A DNA stretch of 64,000 nt from Acidimicrobiia bacterium (GCA_009842675.1 VYEX01000077.1:1-64000), one strand, 5' to 3'; positions 41,843 through 51,881 are shown, counted from the stretch's first letter. Notes: generated by a model not told the origin, from the letters alone. Made by a program: numbers and translations.

Positions 41843-44800
41843 GTGTTCTTGAAGGCGTTGACGCTTAAGGGGTTCAAATCCTTCGCCGATTCCACCACGC
41901 TGGTTTTCGAACCCGGTGTGACGGTGATCGTGGGTCCGAACGGCAGCGGCAAATCCAATGTGGTCGACGCAGTGGCCTGGGCTCTGGGCGCTCAAGCTCC
42001 GACATCGGTGCGCTCGGCCAAGATGGACGACGTCATCTTCGCCGGGACCGCCTCTCGAGCGGGCTTGGGTCGAGCAGAGGTGTCGCTGAGCATCGACAAC
42101 ACCTCCCGTCTCCTGCCCATCGAATTCGAGGAGGTGACCATTACCCGCACGCTGTTTCGCAGCGGAGACAGCACTTACGCCATCAACGGCGTGCCCTGCC
42201 GACTGCTTGACATCCAAGAGCTGCTGAGCGACTCCGGCGTAGGTCGCCAACAGCATGTGATCGTCTCCCAGCGCCAGATTGAGGGCGTCCTGAGCGCCCG
42301 GCCCGAAGACCGGCGGGCGGTTATCGAAGAGGCCGCCGGAGTCTTGAAGTATCGCCGCCGCAAGGAGAAGTCAGAGCGGAGGCTGGCCGCATCCGAGGCC
42401 AACCTCACTCGTTTGTCCGACGTGGTTCGGGAGATCCGGCGCCAGCTCCGGCCGCTGGAGCGACAAGCCGAGGCCGCTCGGCGCCATGGCGACCTGCTGG
42501 CGGAACTGAGCGGTCTTCGCCGCTATCTCGCTGGTCAGGAGATCGATCAGCTGCGCCGGCGGGTTCGCCAGCTGACGCAGGACCAGGCCGCGGACCGCCG
42601 CGAGATGCAGCAGATCGCCGTGCAGGCTGAAGCCTGGGATCGAGATCTGGCCGCAGCCGAGGCCCAGCTCTCGGCTGCCGATGGACAGGACATCAGCGAT
42701 GCGCTGATGCGCTTCGAGGGGATCACCGAGCGTTTGCGGGGATTGGAGGCCCTGTTGTCGGAGCGCCGTCTCCGCTTGCAGCGCGATCGCAACGCCGGAA
42801 TGGACGAGGATGTGGTGGCCACGCTGGAGGCCGAATCGAATCGCCTCGAAAGAGAACTGCTAGAGGTAGAGGATTCGGCGGCAGCTTTGGAGCCTGCGGC
42901 AGTGGCCGTGGCCGGTGCTGAAGAGGAACTGGAGCAGCTCCGCCTGTCGTTCGACGAGCAATGGGGTGATCAAGACGTTCCGGATCCGGAATCGGATGCT
43001 CCCCGGATCAAGGGCGAGATAAGGATCTTGGAGGCGTCGATCCACCGGGATCAGGACGAGTCGGATCGCCTGGGCCAGAATCTGAAGGCCTTGGAGGAGC
43101 GTCGGCAAGAACTAGTCGAAGAGTTGGACCGATGCTGGGCTGAGGCCAAGGACGCCGAGATCGCTCGACAGACGGGGGAGCAGGAGCGTGAGCGGGCAGA
43201 GCGGGCCGCCAGGGAGGCCCGCTCGGCACGCGACCAGCAGAAATCTGTTCTCGGGGAGGCGGTTGGAGAACTTCAAGCCTGGGAAGCCCGTCGAGAGGCC
43301 CTATCCCTGGCCCTGGATGAAGCGCGCGATCAATCCGGAGCCCAGCGTCTGGTTGGCATCGAGGGCGTGCTGGGCACCCTGGTGGAAGTGGTCGAAGTCG
43401 ACCGGGGATGGGAGGCCGCATTTGAAGCCGCGGCAGGTGAGGCAATTGCCGCGGTTATTGCCACCGACACTGAAGTCGCAATGAGGGCAATCGCCACCCT
43501 GGAGGCCGACAGCGTGAGTGGTGCGGTCTTGGCCCTAGGCGGATCAGTCCCGCAGGCAGGGACTCCAGTCGTAGGCGATCCCTTGCGCCCCCATGTGCGT
43601 TCGTCTGTGTCCGGGGTGGACCAGTTGCTGGACGCATTGATCGGATCAGTCGGGGTGGTCGAAAGCAGCGACCAGGCGGCCGAGGCGGCGATCGCCGATC
43701 CCGCCGCGGTGGTTGTCACCCGCCGGGGCGACCGCTTCTCCTCCTCCGGATGGCGAGTAGGTGTTCGTCGTTCTGGGGCTACCAGAGGATTGCTCGAAGA
43801 GGCCATTGAGGCTTCGGCAGGGGCACAGGATGCGGTCAACGCCGCTGAACAGCAGTTGGCTGTGGCCGATAAACGGTTGGAGGAGGCAGGGCAAGAAGAA
43901 GCCCGGACCCGGGAGGAGGCGCGCGACCATCTCGAAGCCCGAGATGCGGTTTGGGCTCGAGCGAATGCGGTAGAGCGAGAGCTTCGCGACGCGGAAGTGG
44001 GGATTGGGGCTCTCGGCCCCCGGCGCTCGGAGTTTGATGCCAGGATTGACGAGGATCGCCGTCGGCTGGGCGATCTACACCAAGAGTTGCCCCAATATCA
44101 GGCCAAAGAGGTCGAGCGGAAAGCGCGTGTCGAGAGCTTGAACCGAGACCGCGATGAGCTGGCCCAAAAATCCCACGCGGTTGGCAGCCTCCGCGCCGAC
44201 TATCAGGTGAGGGCGGCTGGGATAGACGAGCGACGCCGGCTGCTGTCTGCGCGGCGTGACGAAGTCGAGCGACGGTTGAGCCAGATGGCTCAAGCCCGGT
44301 CCGAGGCCGCCTCCCGTCGAGAGGCGGTCGACCAGCGACTCGCCATCGTCGACCAATTGATGGGCTTGGTACTCGAGCGTTCTCAGGAGGCGGGCCGTCA
44401 GCTTGAGGAGCTGCGCCAACGGCGGGCCGAGGAGTCAGAGGCGGCTCGGATGGCTGCCCAGCGGCTTGAGGGCTTGCGCAGCCAGAGGGCACAGGCCGAA
44501 GCGCGGTTGGGCCAGTTCAGGGAAAGAGACCGCAGCGCGGAGATCGAGTTGGCCGAAGCAGGAATCAGGCTGGAAGCAGCCACAGATCGGTGTCGCCGCG
44601 AGCTGGACTGCGAGCCTGCTGAGGCAGTGGCCACCGAATGCCCTCCTTTGGAAACGGGTGTCGCCCCCGCCGACCGGGTCAGGGCTTTGGAGCAAGAACT
44701 GCGAATTATGGGTCCGGTCAACCCGCTGGCGTTGGAGGAGTATGAGGCGCTCTCGGAGCGATATGAGTTCACCCAGGCCCAGATCGACGACATCCGTCAG

Positions 44801-45337
44801 AGCCGCCGGGAACTCCGCAAGGTGATCCGCAAGATCGACGAGGAGATCGTCAGTGTGTTCTCGTCGGCCTATGCCGACGTGGCCCGCAATTTCGCCGATC
44901 TGTTCCAGACGCTCTTTCCCGGCGGCGAGGGCAAGTTGCGGCTCACCCAGCCCGACGCGCTGCTGGACACCGGGGTGGAGATTGAAGCCCGCCCATCAGG
45001 CAAGAACATCAGGCGTTTGAGCCTGCTCTCGGGCGGTGAGCGCTCGCTTACCGCGCTGGCCTTCTTGTTTGCCGTGTTCCGCAGTCGTCCTTCGCCGTTC
45101 TATGTCATGGACGAGGTGGAAGCAGCCCTTGACGATGTAAACCTGCACCGCTTCCTCCAGCTGGTTGACGAATTCCGGGCGGACGCCCAGCTACTCATCG
45201 TGAGCCACCAGAAGCACACCATGGAGGCGGCCGACTGCCTCTACGGAGTGTCAATGAAACCGGGAGGAAGCTCGAAAGTGCTTTCTGAAAGAGTGGTGGT
45301 AGCCTCAGAACCGAAGGTTTTGGTCGAGCAAGGCTGA
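41843..45337 (+). CDS. smc: Chromosome segregation protein SMC
   Basis: Forms the condensin ring with ScpA/ScpB. The 1,164-residue protein begins [20 protein letters not shown] and has Walker [21 protein letters not shown], coiled coil (about 165-500), hinge (about 505-650; [19 protein letters not shown]), returning coiled coil (660-1000), ABC signature [19 protein letters not shown] and Walker [17 protein letters not shown]. The upstream 60 nt contain TAGGGT 7 nt before the GTG. No scpA or scpB is in the window. Confidence 0.96.
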   Translation: MFLKALTLKGFKSFADSTTLVFEPGVTVIVGPNGSGKSNVVDAVAWALGAQAPTSVRSAKMDDVIFAGTASRAGLGRAEVSLSIDNTSRLLPIEFEEVTITRTLFRSGDSTYAINGVPCRLLDIQELLSDSGVGRQQHVIVSQRQIEGVLSARPEDRRAVIEEAAGVLKYRRRKEKSERRLAASEANLTRLSDVVREIRRQLRPLERQAEAARRHGDLLAELSGLRRYLAGQEIDQLRRRVRQLTQDQAADRREMQQIAVQAEAWDRDLAAAEAQLSAADGQDISDALMRFEGITERLRGLEALLSERRLRLQRDRNAGMDEDVVATLEAESNRLERELLEVEDSAAALEPAAVAVAGAEEELEQLRLSFDEQWGDQDVPDPESDAPRIKGEIRILEASIHRDQDESDRLGQNLKALEERRQELVEELDRCWAEAKDAEIARQTGEQERERAERAAREARSARDQQKSVLGEAVGELQAWEARREALSLALDEARDQSGAQRLVGIEGVLGTLVEVVEVDRGWEAAFEAAAGEAIAAVIATDTEVAMRAIATLEADSVSGAVLALGGSVPQAGTPVVGDPLRPHVRSSVSGVDQLLDALIGSVGVVESSDQAAEAAIADPAAVVVTRRGDRFSSSGWRVGVRRSGATRGLLEEAIEASAGAQDAVNAAEQQLAVADKRLEEAGQEEARTREEARDHLEARDAVWARANAVERELRDAEVGIGALGPRRSEFDARIDEDRRRLGDLHQELPQYQAKEVERKARVESLNRDRDELAQKSHAVGSLRADYQVRAAGIDERRRLLSARRDEVERRLSQMAQARSEAASRREAVDQRLAIVDQLMGLVLERSQEAGRQLEELRQRRAEESEAARMAAQRLEGLRSQRAQAEARLGQFRERDRSAEIELAEAGIRLEAATDRCRRELDCEPAEAVATECPPLETGVAPADRVRALEQELRIMGPVNPLALEEYEALSERYEFTQAQIDDIRQSRRELRKVIRKIDEEIVSVFSSAYADVARNFADLFQTLFPGGEGKLRLTQPDALLDTGVEIEARPSGKNIRRLSLLSGGERSLTALAFLFAVFRSRPSPFYVMDEVEAALDDVNLHRFLQLVDEFRADAQLLIVSHQKHTMEAADCLYGVSMKPGGSSKVLSERVVVASEPKVLVEQG

Positions 45338-45339
45338 GG

Positions 45340-46755
45340 ATGAGCAACGGGCCCGAAGATCCCCGGTCGGAGTGGGATCCCCTGGGGTGGGAACTGGAAG
45401 ACTCAAGCGAGCAACCCAGGTATGTGCCTGCGCCGCGCGAGGTAGAAGTGGTGGAGTGGGTGCCCCAAACCAGTCCACCGCCTCAACCCCGCAATCCCGC
45501 AGTGATCATGCTGGTGGCGTCGGTGCTGTTGGCTGTCCTGGGCCTGGTCGGCATAGGTATCGGTGTGGGCAGCATCTTCTTCAACCGGGACGCTCCGCCT
45601 CCCGAGATTGTGGTGGTGTCGGGACCGCAGGTGGTGAGCGCCCCAGCCGAAGCCCCCGCCTTGCAAACTCCGCTGGTGGTGGCGCCCTCCGACCAGACAC
45701 CGTCAGGCGAATCCCCTGGAGCCGACCAACTACCTAGCCCACTGGTGCCTGATGACCCGGTGGTGGCGGTAGCCCGAGCGGTCATTCCCTCGGTGGTGCT
45801 CATTCAGGTGGACGGACCCGATTTCGAAGATCCCGAGATTGCTCCCGAATTTCCCCCTGAGGACTGGGAGCCTGGGGACGAACTTCCTGAAGAATTCGAA
45901 TTTCCCGATCCGGAGCAAAGGGGTGGACAGGGTTCTGGGATCATCTACGACTCGTCCGGTCATATTCTGACCAATGCCCACGTTCTGGGCGATGCTGAGA
46001 CGGTGAGGGTGCAGTTTGCCGACGGCACCCGAGCTGAGGGCGTCGTCGTAGGAACCGCTCCGGCGATCGACGTCGGCCTGATACGGGTTGACACGGACAT
46101 GGCACTGACGCCGGCAGTCTTTGCCGATCGCTCCACCGTCGAAGTCGGACAATTGGCGGTGGCGGTGGGCAGCCCGTTCGGGTTGCAGCAGTCGGTGACC
46201 TCGGGGATTGTCAGCGCGGTGGGCCGAGCCATCAGAGAGGGGACCGGTGGCAGTGCCTTCGTCGAGATGATCCAGACCGATGCCCCGATCAACCCCGGAA
46301 ATTCCGGCGGCGCCCTGGCTAATCGCTTCGGCCAGGTAATCGGAATGAACACCCTCATTCAGACCGATGGTTCAATTGGCAACATCGGATTGGGGTTCGC
46401 CATCCCCTCCGACATCGCCCTAAATATCGTCCAGCGCATCCTGAACGGTGAGAGCACCGAACTGGGATATCTGGGCGTCTACGGGACTGATCCCGAGATA
46501 GGACACCCTGGAGCCCTTGTGGTGGAAGTGGAGCCGGATACTCCCGCCGAGCGAGCCGGGCTGATGGAGGGGGATTTGATCATCCTGATCGACAATGAGG
46601 TGGTTTCGACGTTCACTGAGCTTGCCGCCAAAGTTCAATTCCGCGTTCCGGGAACGGAAGTGGAATTGGAGGTGGTCCGCGACGACGAGAACATCACGCT
46701 CACCGTGGTCATCGGCTCTCGGCCATCTGTCGAAGAGCCCGAAGACGAAGAATAG
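45340..46755 (+). CDS. Membrane-anchored HtrA/DegP-like serine protease with PDZ
   Basis: The 471-residue protein has a cytoplasmic acidic/Pro-rich head (1-45), one transmembrane helix (about 52-78; VIMLVASVLLAVLGLVGIGIG), an extracytoplasmic Pro/Glu-rich linker, a trypsin-like domain and a C-terminal PDZ domain. The catalytic triad is visible: His in ILTNAHVLGD, Asp in AIDVGLIRVD and Ser in PINPGNSGGALAN. The PDZ spans TPAERAGLMEGDLIILIDNE. It degrades or senses misfolded envelope proteins (family knowledge). It begins 2 nt after smc and precedes ftsY, an insertion in an otherwise conserved order. Confidence 0.9.
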   Translation: MSNGPEDPRSEWDPLGWELEDSSEQPRYVPAPREVEVVEWVPQTSPPPQPRNPAVIMLVASVLLAVLGLVGIGIGVGSIFFNRDAPPPEIVVVSGPQVVSAPAEAPALQTPLVVAPSDQTPSGESPGADQLPSPLVPDDPVVAVARAVIPSVVLIQVDGPDFEDPEIAPEFPPEDWEPGDELPEEFEFPDPEQRGGQGSGIIYDSSGHILTNAHVLGDAETVRVQFADGTRAEGVVVGTAPAIDVGLIRVDTDMALTPAVFADRSTVEVGQLAVAVGSPFGLQQSVTSGIVSAVGRAIREGTGGSAFVEMIQTDAPINPGNSGGALANRFGQVIGMNTLIQTDGSIGNIGLGFAIPSDIALNIVQRILNGESTELGYLGVYGTDPEIGHPGALVVEVEPDTPAERAGLMEGDLIILIDNEVVSTFTELAAKVQFRVPGTEVELEVVRDDENITLTVVIGSRPSVEEPEDEE

Positions 46756-46758
46756 GGT
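46753..46758 (+). promoter_or_regulatory. Predicted -10 element, leaderless ftsY
   Basis: TAGGGT lies 6 nt before GTG 46765. Its TAG is the stop codon of the protease gene. Confidence 0.4.
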
Positions 46759-46764
46759 CTTGTG

Positions 46765-47649
46765 GTGCCTCGCCGACGTTGGCCCACCGCTCGGGGGACG
46801 TTCTCGGGCTTCTTGGCCTCGGTGGATTCTCGGGGAGTGGACGACGCCACCTGGGAGGAGCTGGAGGACGCGCTGATCCTGGCCGACGCCGGTGTGGGCA
46901 CCACCACCGCGTTGCTGGATCGGCTCAAAGAGCAGGCCAAAGCGAAGAAGGTCAACGATCCCGAGCAGTTGGTGGCCCTGCTGAAATCCCAGATGGCCGA
47001 AGATCTGGGGGGCCGAGACCTTGAACTGGGGACCGAGGGCAACCCTGCGGTGTGGCTGTTCGTGGGTGTGAATGGGGTGGGCAAAACCACCACCATCGGA
47101 AAGCTGGCCGACCGAGAGGTTCGAAGCGGACGCAAGGTGGTGCTGGCCGCGGGGGATACGTTTCGAGCGGCGGCCGCTGAGCAGCTTGGTCAGTGGGCGG
47201 ATCGATCAGGGGCCGAGCTGGTGCGGGGCGCAGAAGGCGCTGATCCGAGCTCGGTCATATACGACGCCGTCGAGCACGCGGCCGCCTCAGGGGTTCCGCT
47301 GGTCATGGCCGATACCGCTGGCCGTCTGCACACCCGAGCCAACTTGATGGAAGAGCTGGCCAAGATCCACCGAGTGGCCGGCAAGGGGCCGGGAACGGTC
47401 ACCGAGGTGCTGTTGGTGATCGACGCCAGCACCGGCCAAAACGGGCTGGCCCAAGCCCGACAGTTCACCGAGTCGGCCGAGCTGACCGGGGTGGTCCTCA
47501 CCAAGCTCGACGGGTCGGCCAAGGGCGGCATCGTCATGGCCGTGCAAGATGAATTGGACATTCCGGTGAAGTTGGTGGGTCTGGGGGAGGGCATAGCCGA
47601 CTTGGTGGAATTCGATGCCGACGATTACGTCGAGGCCCTGTTCTCCTAA
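46765..47649 (+). CDS. ftsY: Signal recognition particle receptor FtsY
   Basis: Docks SRP-ribosome complexes at the membrane. The 294-residue protein consists of N and G domains only: GVNGVGKTTTIGKLADRE (G1), DTFRAAAAEQL, DTAGRLHTRANLMEEL (G3), TKLDGSAKGGIVMAV (G4) and GLGEGIADLVEFD. The long acidic A domain of E. coli FtsY is absent, as in many actinobacteria with only a short basic lead (VPRRRWPTARG). Tandem GTGs at 46762 and 46765; the second suits the upstream TAGGGT. Confidence 0.95.
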   Translation: MPRRRWPTARGTFSGFLASVDSRGVDDATWEELEDALILADAGVGTTTALLDRLKEQAKAKKVNDPEQLVALLKSQMAEDLGGRDLELGTEGNPAVWLFVGVNGVGKTTTIGKLADREVRSGRKVVLAAGDTFRAAAAEQLGQWADRSGAELVRGAEGADPSSVIYDAVEHAAASGVPLVMADTAGRLHTRANLMEELAKIHRVAGKGPGTVTEVLLVIDASTGQNGLAQARQFTESAELTGVVLTKLDGSAKGGIVMAVQDELDIPVKLVGLGEGIADLVEFDADDYVEALFS

Positions 47650-47692
47650 CCCTTCCCTTGGTGTCGGATATCCAATCTGTTTCGCAAGGGCG

Positions 47693-47698
47693 TAGTCT
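47693..47698 (+). promoter_or_regulatory. Predicted -10 element, leaderless ffh
   Basis: TAGTCT lies 9 nt before the ffh ATG, at the upper end of the usual spacing. The same CGTAGTCTGG octamer-plus stands before xerC. Confidence 0.4.
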
Positions 47699-47707
47699 GG
47701 GCCGCCC

Positions 47708-49138
47708 ATGTTCGACACGCTGAGCAACCGGTTCGAAGGCATTTTCAAGCGCATGCGGGGTCTGGGGATCCTGCGGGAGAGCGATGTCGACGAGGTGCTG
47801 CGGGAGATCCGCCTTGCCCTTTTGGAGGCCGACGTCAACCTCCATGTGGTCCGGGGCTTTCAAGACAGGGTTCGCCAGCGATGTGTGGGAGCTGAGGTTC
47901 ACAAGGCACTGAACCCGGTACAGCAGGTGATCAAGTTCGTCCATGAGGAGCTGATTGCCACCCTGGGCGGCGAAACCCTGGAAATCTCCCATCCGGCCAA
48001 AGCCCCTACGGTGGTGCTGTTGGCCGGGCTTCAAGGCTCGGGCAAGACCACCAACGCGGCCAAGCTTGCCTCCTGGTTCAAGCAGCAGGGTCGCAACCCG
48101 ATGCTGGTGGGCGCCGATTTGCAGCGTCCGGCTGCGGTAGAGCAGCTCCGCACTCTGGGGGCCTCCATTGAGGTACCGGTGTTCAGCGAGCCCTCCGACC
48201 CCGTAGCAGTAGCCCGACAAGGGGTTGCCGAGGCGGTGGCAGCCAACCGCGACGTGGTGATCTGCGACACCGCCGGTCGGCTGGCCATCGACCAGGAGAT
48301 GATGGACCAGGTCGGACGGATATCCGACGCCATCGAGCCCCACTACACCTTCTTGGTGGTCGACGCCATGACCGGTCAGGACGCGGTCACCACGGCGGAG
48401 TCGTTCCATGAAATTCTGGAGCTCGACGGGGTGATCCTCACCAAAGTGGACGGCGATGCCCGCGGCGGCGCCGCGCTGTCGGTCAAGGAGGTGGTGGGAC
48501 GGCCCATCGCCTTCTCCTCCACCGGTGAGAAGATCGACGAGTTCGAGCTGTTCCACCCCGACCGGGTTGCCAGCCGGATACTCGGCATGGGCGATGTCTT
48601 GACCCTGGTGGAGAAGGCCGAGCAGGTTTACGAGGAGGCCGAGGCCGAGGCGACCGCGGCCAAGCTGCTGGAAGGGGAGTTCACGCTGGAGGACTTCTTG
48701 GAGCAGATGCGCCAGCTCAAGAAGATGGGCTCGCTCCAGAATCTGGTGGGAATGCTCCCCGGCGTATCCCCCGAATTGCGCAATGCCGAGATCGAGGATG
48801 ATCAGATCGCCCAGGTCGAGGCCATCATCTGCTCTATGACCCCGCAGGAGCGGGCCACACCCCGGATCGTCGACGGCTCTCGCCGACAAAGAATTGCCGC
48901 TGGCTCCGGTACTCGGCCCTCAGAGGTCTCCCAGCTCCTGCGTCAGTTCAGCGAGGTGCAGCGGATGATGAAACGAATGGGGGGCAAAGGGCCGGGTTCG
49001 GGTCGCAAGAAGCCCAAGAAAGGCCGAAAGGGCAGTCGGGTGACCCCGCCAGGCGGCCAGCAGAGGAAGCCGGGAAAGCCCAAGTTGACCCTGCCGGGCT
49101 TGGAGGACGGGGAATTCGATCTCTCATCCCTGAGGTAG
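47708..49138 (+). CDS. ffh: Signal recognition particle protein Ffh
   Basis: GTPase that binds 4.5S RNA and nascent signal sequences. The 476-residue protein shows MFDTLSNRFEGIFKRMRG, G1 LAGLQGSGKTTNAAKLA, DTAGRLAIDQEMMDQ, TKVDGDARGGAALSV and the M domain (about 320-430; FTLEDFLEQMRQLKKMGSLQ, with the RNA-binding GSRRQRIAAGSGT loop read as SRRQRIAAGSGTRPSEV). A basic Gly/Lys tail follows. No SRP RNA gene is recognisable nearby. Confidence 0.96.
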   Translation: MFDTLSNRFEGIFKRMRGLGILRESDVDEVLREIRLALLEADVNLHVVRGFQDRVRQRCVGAEVHKALNPVQQVIKFVHEELIATLGGETLEISHPAKAPTVVLLAGLQGSGKTTNAAKLASWFKQQGRNPMLVGADLQRPAAVEQLRTLGASIEVPVFSEPSDPVAVARQGVAEAVAANRDVVICDTAGRLAIDQEMMDQVGRISDAIEPHYTFLVVDAMTGQDAVTTAESFHEILELDGVILTKVDGDARGGAALSVKEVVGRPIAFSSTGEKIDEFELFHPDRVASRILGMGDVLTLVEKAEQVYEEAEAEATAAKLLEGEFTLEDFLEQMRQLKKMGSLQNLVGMLPGVSPELRNAEIEDDQIAQVEAIICSMTPQERATPRIVDGSRRQRIAAGSGTRPSEVSQLLRQFSEVQRMMKRMGGKGPGSGRKKPKKGRKGSRVTPPGGQQRKPGKPKLTLPGLEDGEFDLSSLR

Positions 49139-49276
49139 CCCACAGGGATTTTGGGCGGGTAGAGTTTGCCCATTCCGGCGGTCGGCGCCGGTTCGTGCCT
49201 GCACCGGCACTGACGACAGGCCAATTGGGCTCAGGACGTCCAATGGACCCAAGTAGACAGAAGGGCTGACCGGCTA

Positions 49277-49795
49277 GTGGCAGTAAAACTCCGGCTGATG
49301 CGGATGGGCAAGAAAAAGCAGCCCACGTACCGCGTGGTGGCCGCTGATTCCCGCAAGGCCCGAAATGGGCGCTTCATCGAGATTGTGGGCACCTACAACC
49401 CCCGCCAGGAGCCGTCACTGATCGAGATCGACAACGAACGGGCCCTGCACTGGCTTCGCCATGGCGCCCAACCCAGCGAGCGGGTGCAGAAGCTGCTGGT
49501 CATCTCGGGTGCGTGGGAAGAGTTCACCGGAGAAGCCGCCCCCGCGATCAATGCACCGGCGAAGGTGACCAAGGCCGCATCAGCGGAGGCGGTGGATGCC
49601 CCAGCAGAAGATGCCTCGGCCGAAGATGTGTCGGCCGAAGATGCCTCGGCGGAGGCGCCCGATGCAGGGTCCGAGCCTGGTGAAGATTCCGAAGCCGCAT
49701 CGGCAGAGGAAGAGGCAGACTCAAACGCTGAAACAGCTGAGGCTGAGGAGGCGGCAGAGGAAGACGCTGAGAAGGCCGAGGGCGGGGAATCGTGA
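49277..49795 (+). CDS. rpsP: 30S ribosomal protein S16 with long acidic C-terminal tail
   Basis: The core (residues 1-85) is canonical: VAVKLRLMRMGKKKQPTYRV, DSRKARNGRFIEIVGTYNPR. After about residue 90 comes an 80-residue low-complexity tail of Ala, Glu and Asp with repeated SAED units (ASAEDVSAEDASAEAPDAG). Actinobacterial bS16 often has a tail, but this one is long and strongly acidic. GTG start, and GTGA overlap with the KH-protein gene. The 138-nt upstream gap holds only short inverted repeats such as gtgcc/ggcac and gtcc/ggac. Confidence 0.95.
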   Translation: MAVKLRLMRMGKKKQPTYRVVAADSRKARNGRFIEIVGTYNPRQEPSLIEIDNERALHWLRHGAQPSERVQKLLVISGAWEEFTGEAAPAINAPAKVTKAASAEAVDAPAEDASAEDVSAEDASAEAPDAGSEPGEDSEAASAEEEADSNAETAEAEEAAEEDAEKAEGGES

Positions 49796-50232
49796 GCGAC
49801 ACCGACTTTGACGCCGAAGGCGACGACGCTGAGCACGACGACCCTGAAATCGACGACGCTGTGAACGACGACCCTGAGAACGAGGACCCTGTGAACGACG
49901 ATGTCGGGAACGACGACTTCGAGGATGACGACTACCGCGATGACTTCGAGGAAGACGATTTCGACGAGGATGACGACATCAACACCATCGAAGTCCCGAC
50001 CGCACGAAATGTCTTGGAATTCCTCGTCAAGTCGGTGGTGGAGAACCCCGACGACGTGGAAGTGGAAATAGTCGAGCGTCAGGGTTCGGTCACGCTGGAG
50101 GTCACGGTGGCCGAAGGGGACATGGGCCGGGTTATCGGCCGCCGGGGCCGGGTTGCCAACTCCATTCGCACGCTGGTGCGGGCTGCGGCCAGCAAAGACG
50201 GCAGTTCCATCGACGTTGAATTCGTTGACTGA
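49792..50232 (+). CDS. khpA: KH-domain RNA-binding protein (KhpA/YlqC type) with acidic N-terminal extension
   Basis: The C-terminal 80 residues form the KhpA KH domain (NVLEFLVKSVVENPDDVEVE, with the GxxG-type loop GRVIGRRGRVANSIRTLVRA). The first 65 residues are almost wholly Asp/Glu/Asn with repeated DDP and NDD units. Most KhpA proteins are about 75-80 residues, so the extension is unusual. GTG start in a GTGA overlap with rpsP. The rpsP-khpA-rimM-trmD order is conserved in Gram-positives. Confidence 0.92.
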   Translation: MSDTDFDAEGDDAEHDDPEIDDAVNDDPENEDPVNDDVGNDDFEDDDYRDDFEEDDFDEDDDINTIEVPTARNVLEFLVKSVVENPDDVEVEIVERQGSVTLEVTVAEGDMGRVIGRRGRVANSIRTLVRAAASKDGSSIDVEFVD

Positions 50233-50261
50233 CCGCCGGGCGTGACCCCTCGGCTAGTGGT

Positions 50262-50726
50262 GTGTCTCAACTTGAGGTAGGCCGCATCGACCGGGCCCAC
50301 GGGGTCCGGGGGGAGACGGTGGTCACGCTCTGGACCAACCGCACCGAACGCCTTGAAGCCGGATCGGTGCTGACGGCTGATTTCGGCCCGCTCACGGTGG
50401 TGGAGGCCCGAGCCTTCCAGCAACGATGGATAGTGCAATTTGCCGAGGTTTTGGACCGGGACGCTGCCGACGGCCTGCGAGGCCAGGTGCTTCGCGCCTC
50501 CCCAATTTTCGATCCCGACGAGCTTTGGGTTCACGAGTTGATCGGCAAGATGATCTGTGAGACCGACGGCACAGAGCGGGGGAGGGTAGAGGCAGTTCAG
50601 CAGAACCCGGCCAGCGATCTGCTGGTTTCGGAGTCCGGCGCTTTGATTCCTCTCACCTTTCTCGTCGAGCAGTCCGGGGATCGGCTGATCGTGGATGTGC
50701 CGAGCGGCCTGTTCGACGAGACTTGA
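50262..50726 (+). CDS. rimM: 16S rRNA processing protein RimM
   Basis: 30S maturation factor that binds uS19. The 154-residue protein begins VSQLEVGRIDRAHGVRGETVV (N-terminal barrel) and has the C-terminal PRC-barrel part (DELWVHELIGKMICETDGTERG, SGALIPLTFLVEQ). GTG start 29 nt after khpA. It is a little shorter than the usual 165-175 residues. Confidence 0.93.
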   Translation: MSQLEVGRIDRAHGVRGETVVTLWTNRTERLEAGSVLTADFGPLTVVEARAFQQRWIVQFAEVLDRDAADGLRGQVLRASPIFDPDELWVHELIGKMICETDGTERGRVEAVQQNPASDLLVSESGALIPLTFLVEQSGDRLIVDVPSGLFDET

Positions 50727-50740
50727 GGGTTCAACGAGCC

Positions 50741-51463
50741 ATGAGAGTCGACGTATTCACCATCTTCCCCTCGATGTTCGATGAGTTCTTGGACTTCGGG
50801 GTGATTGGCAGGGGGGTGAAGCAGGGCCGCTTTGTTGTTCGGGTTCACGATCTGCGGGCCGGAGCGGGCGATCCCCATCGCTCGGTGGACGATGCCCCTT
50901 TCGGGGGCGGTGCGGGAATGGTGATGATGCCGGAGCCCCTGTTCAATTCGGTAGAGCAGGCCGATCCCCCCCGTCCCCTGTTTCTCCTCGGTCCCGCTGG
51001 CCGCCGATTCGATCAGGCCATTGCCCTCGAGCTGGCCTCCGGTGAGGGCTTCTCGCTGCTGTGCGGTCGCTATGAAGGGGTAGACCAGCGAGTTCGGGAT
51101 CATCTTGTGGACGATGAGCTGTCACTGGGCGACTTCGTGTTGGCCGGAGGGGAAGTCGGGGCCATGGCGGTAATCGAGGCTGTCGGACGGCTTGTCCCCG
51201 GCGTTTTGGGCAACGAGCTCTCGGCCGCCGAGGACTCCTTTAGCGACGGGTTGTTGGAGTATCCCCACTACACCCGGCCTGCGGAATTTAGGGACTGGCC
51301 GGTGCCCGACGTGCTGTTGTCGGGAGACCACGGCCGGGTAGAGCGCTGGCGGAAGGCCCAGTCACTTGCCCGGACGGTGGCCTTGCGGCCCGACCTCGTC
51401 GACGCCCGGGGCGGCCTGAGCGACGAGGAGCGATCGCTCTTAGATGAGTTCGGCCTTTCATAA
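50741..51463 (+). CDS. trmD: tRNA (guanine-37 N1)-methyltransferase
   Basis: Methylates G37 of tRNAs reading CNN codons to prevent frameshifting. ATG 50741 gives 240 residues beginning MRVDVFTIFPSMFDEFLDFG. The SPOUT trefoil knot shows RSVDDAPFGGGAGMVMMPEP, LLCGRYEGVDQRV and LSLGDFVLAGGEVGAMAVIEAV, with the C-terminal DVLLSGDHGRVERWR. The six codons added by the ORF track (from 50723) are not family-like. Confidence 0.95.
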   Translation: MRVDVFTIFPSMFDEFLDFGVIGRGVKQGRFVVRVHDLRAGAGDPHRSVDDAPFGGGAGMVMMPEPLFNSVEQADPPRPLFLLGPAGRRFDQAIALELASGEGFSLLCGRYEGVDQRVRDHLVDDELSLGDFVLAGGEVGAMAVIEAVGRLVPGVLGNELSAAEDSFSDGLLEYPHYTRPAEFRDWPVPDVLLSGDHGRVERWRKAQSLARTVALRPDLVDARGGLSDEERSLLDEFGLS

Positions 51464-51473
51464 ACGGGCCGGA

Positions 51474-51479
51474 TATAAT
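51474..51479 (+). promoter_or_regulatory. Consensus-like -10 box upstream of rplS
   Basis: A perfect TATAAT lies about 57 nt before the rplS ATG, just after trmD. No clear -35 is seen. It suggests that rplS has its own promoter in addition to operon read-through. Confidence 0.5.
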
Positions 51480-51536
51480 TTCTCGTCGCGCCCCGATGCC
51501 AGAGTTGGGCGCTGAAGTACTCACAAGAGGCGTGCC

Positions 51537-51881
51537 ATGAATCCCACCGACATCGTTGATCGCGATACCAGACGCTCAGACATTCCCGAGTTCAGCCCCG
51601 GCGACGCGGTAAAGGTCCACGTCCGCGTGGTGGAGGGCAGCCGCGAGCGGGTCCAGATCTTCGAGGGAGTGGTCATCCGCCGACAGGGCAGCGGAATACG
51701 CGAGACATTCACCGTCCGAAAGGTCAGCTTTGGCGTGGGAGTGGAGCGCACTTTTCCGGTTCACTCGCCCATCATTGCCAAAGTCGAGGTAGGAGCCCGC
51801 GGCGATGTGCGCCGAGCCAAGCTCTACTACCTGCGAGACCGAATTGGTCGGGCCGCCCGGGTCAAGGAGAAGCGCTTCTAG
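51537..51881 (+). CDS. rplS: 50S ribosomal protein L19
   Basis: The 114-residue protein lies at the 30S-50S interface. It begins [20 protein letters not shown] and contains [40 protein letters not shown] and the terminal [17 protein letters not shown], all canonical. ATG start with AAGAGG upstream. In mycobacteria lepB and rnhB follow; here yraN follows directly. Confidence 0.96.
   Translation: MNPTDIVDRDTRRSDIPEFSPGDAVKVHVRVVEGSRERVQIFEGVVIRRQGSGIRETFTVRKVSFGVGVERTFPVHSPIIAKVEVGARGDVRRAKLYYLRDRIGRAARVKEKRF

Noticed and set aside
49139-49276. Possible SRP RNA gene near ffh
   Set aside because: The gap holds only short stems and lacks a recognisable conserved apical tetraloop/internal loop arrangement.
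49540-49790. Repeated SAED codons in rpsP as a CRISPR-like or mobile repeat
   Set aside because: They are in-frame low-complexity codons of the acidic tail, not spaced palindromic repeats.
50255-50267. 13-bp match (tagtggtgtgtct) to the end of the 166-bp element at the rimM start
   Set aside because: The match stops where native rimM coding begins and there is no second arm, so it is probably chance. It would be worth revisiting if the element proves to be dispersed.
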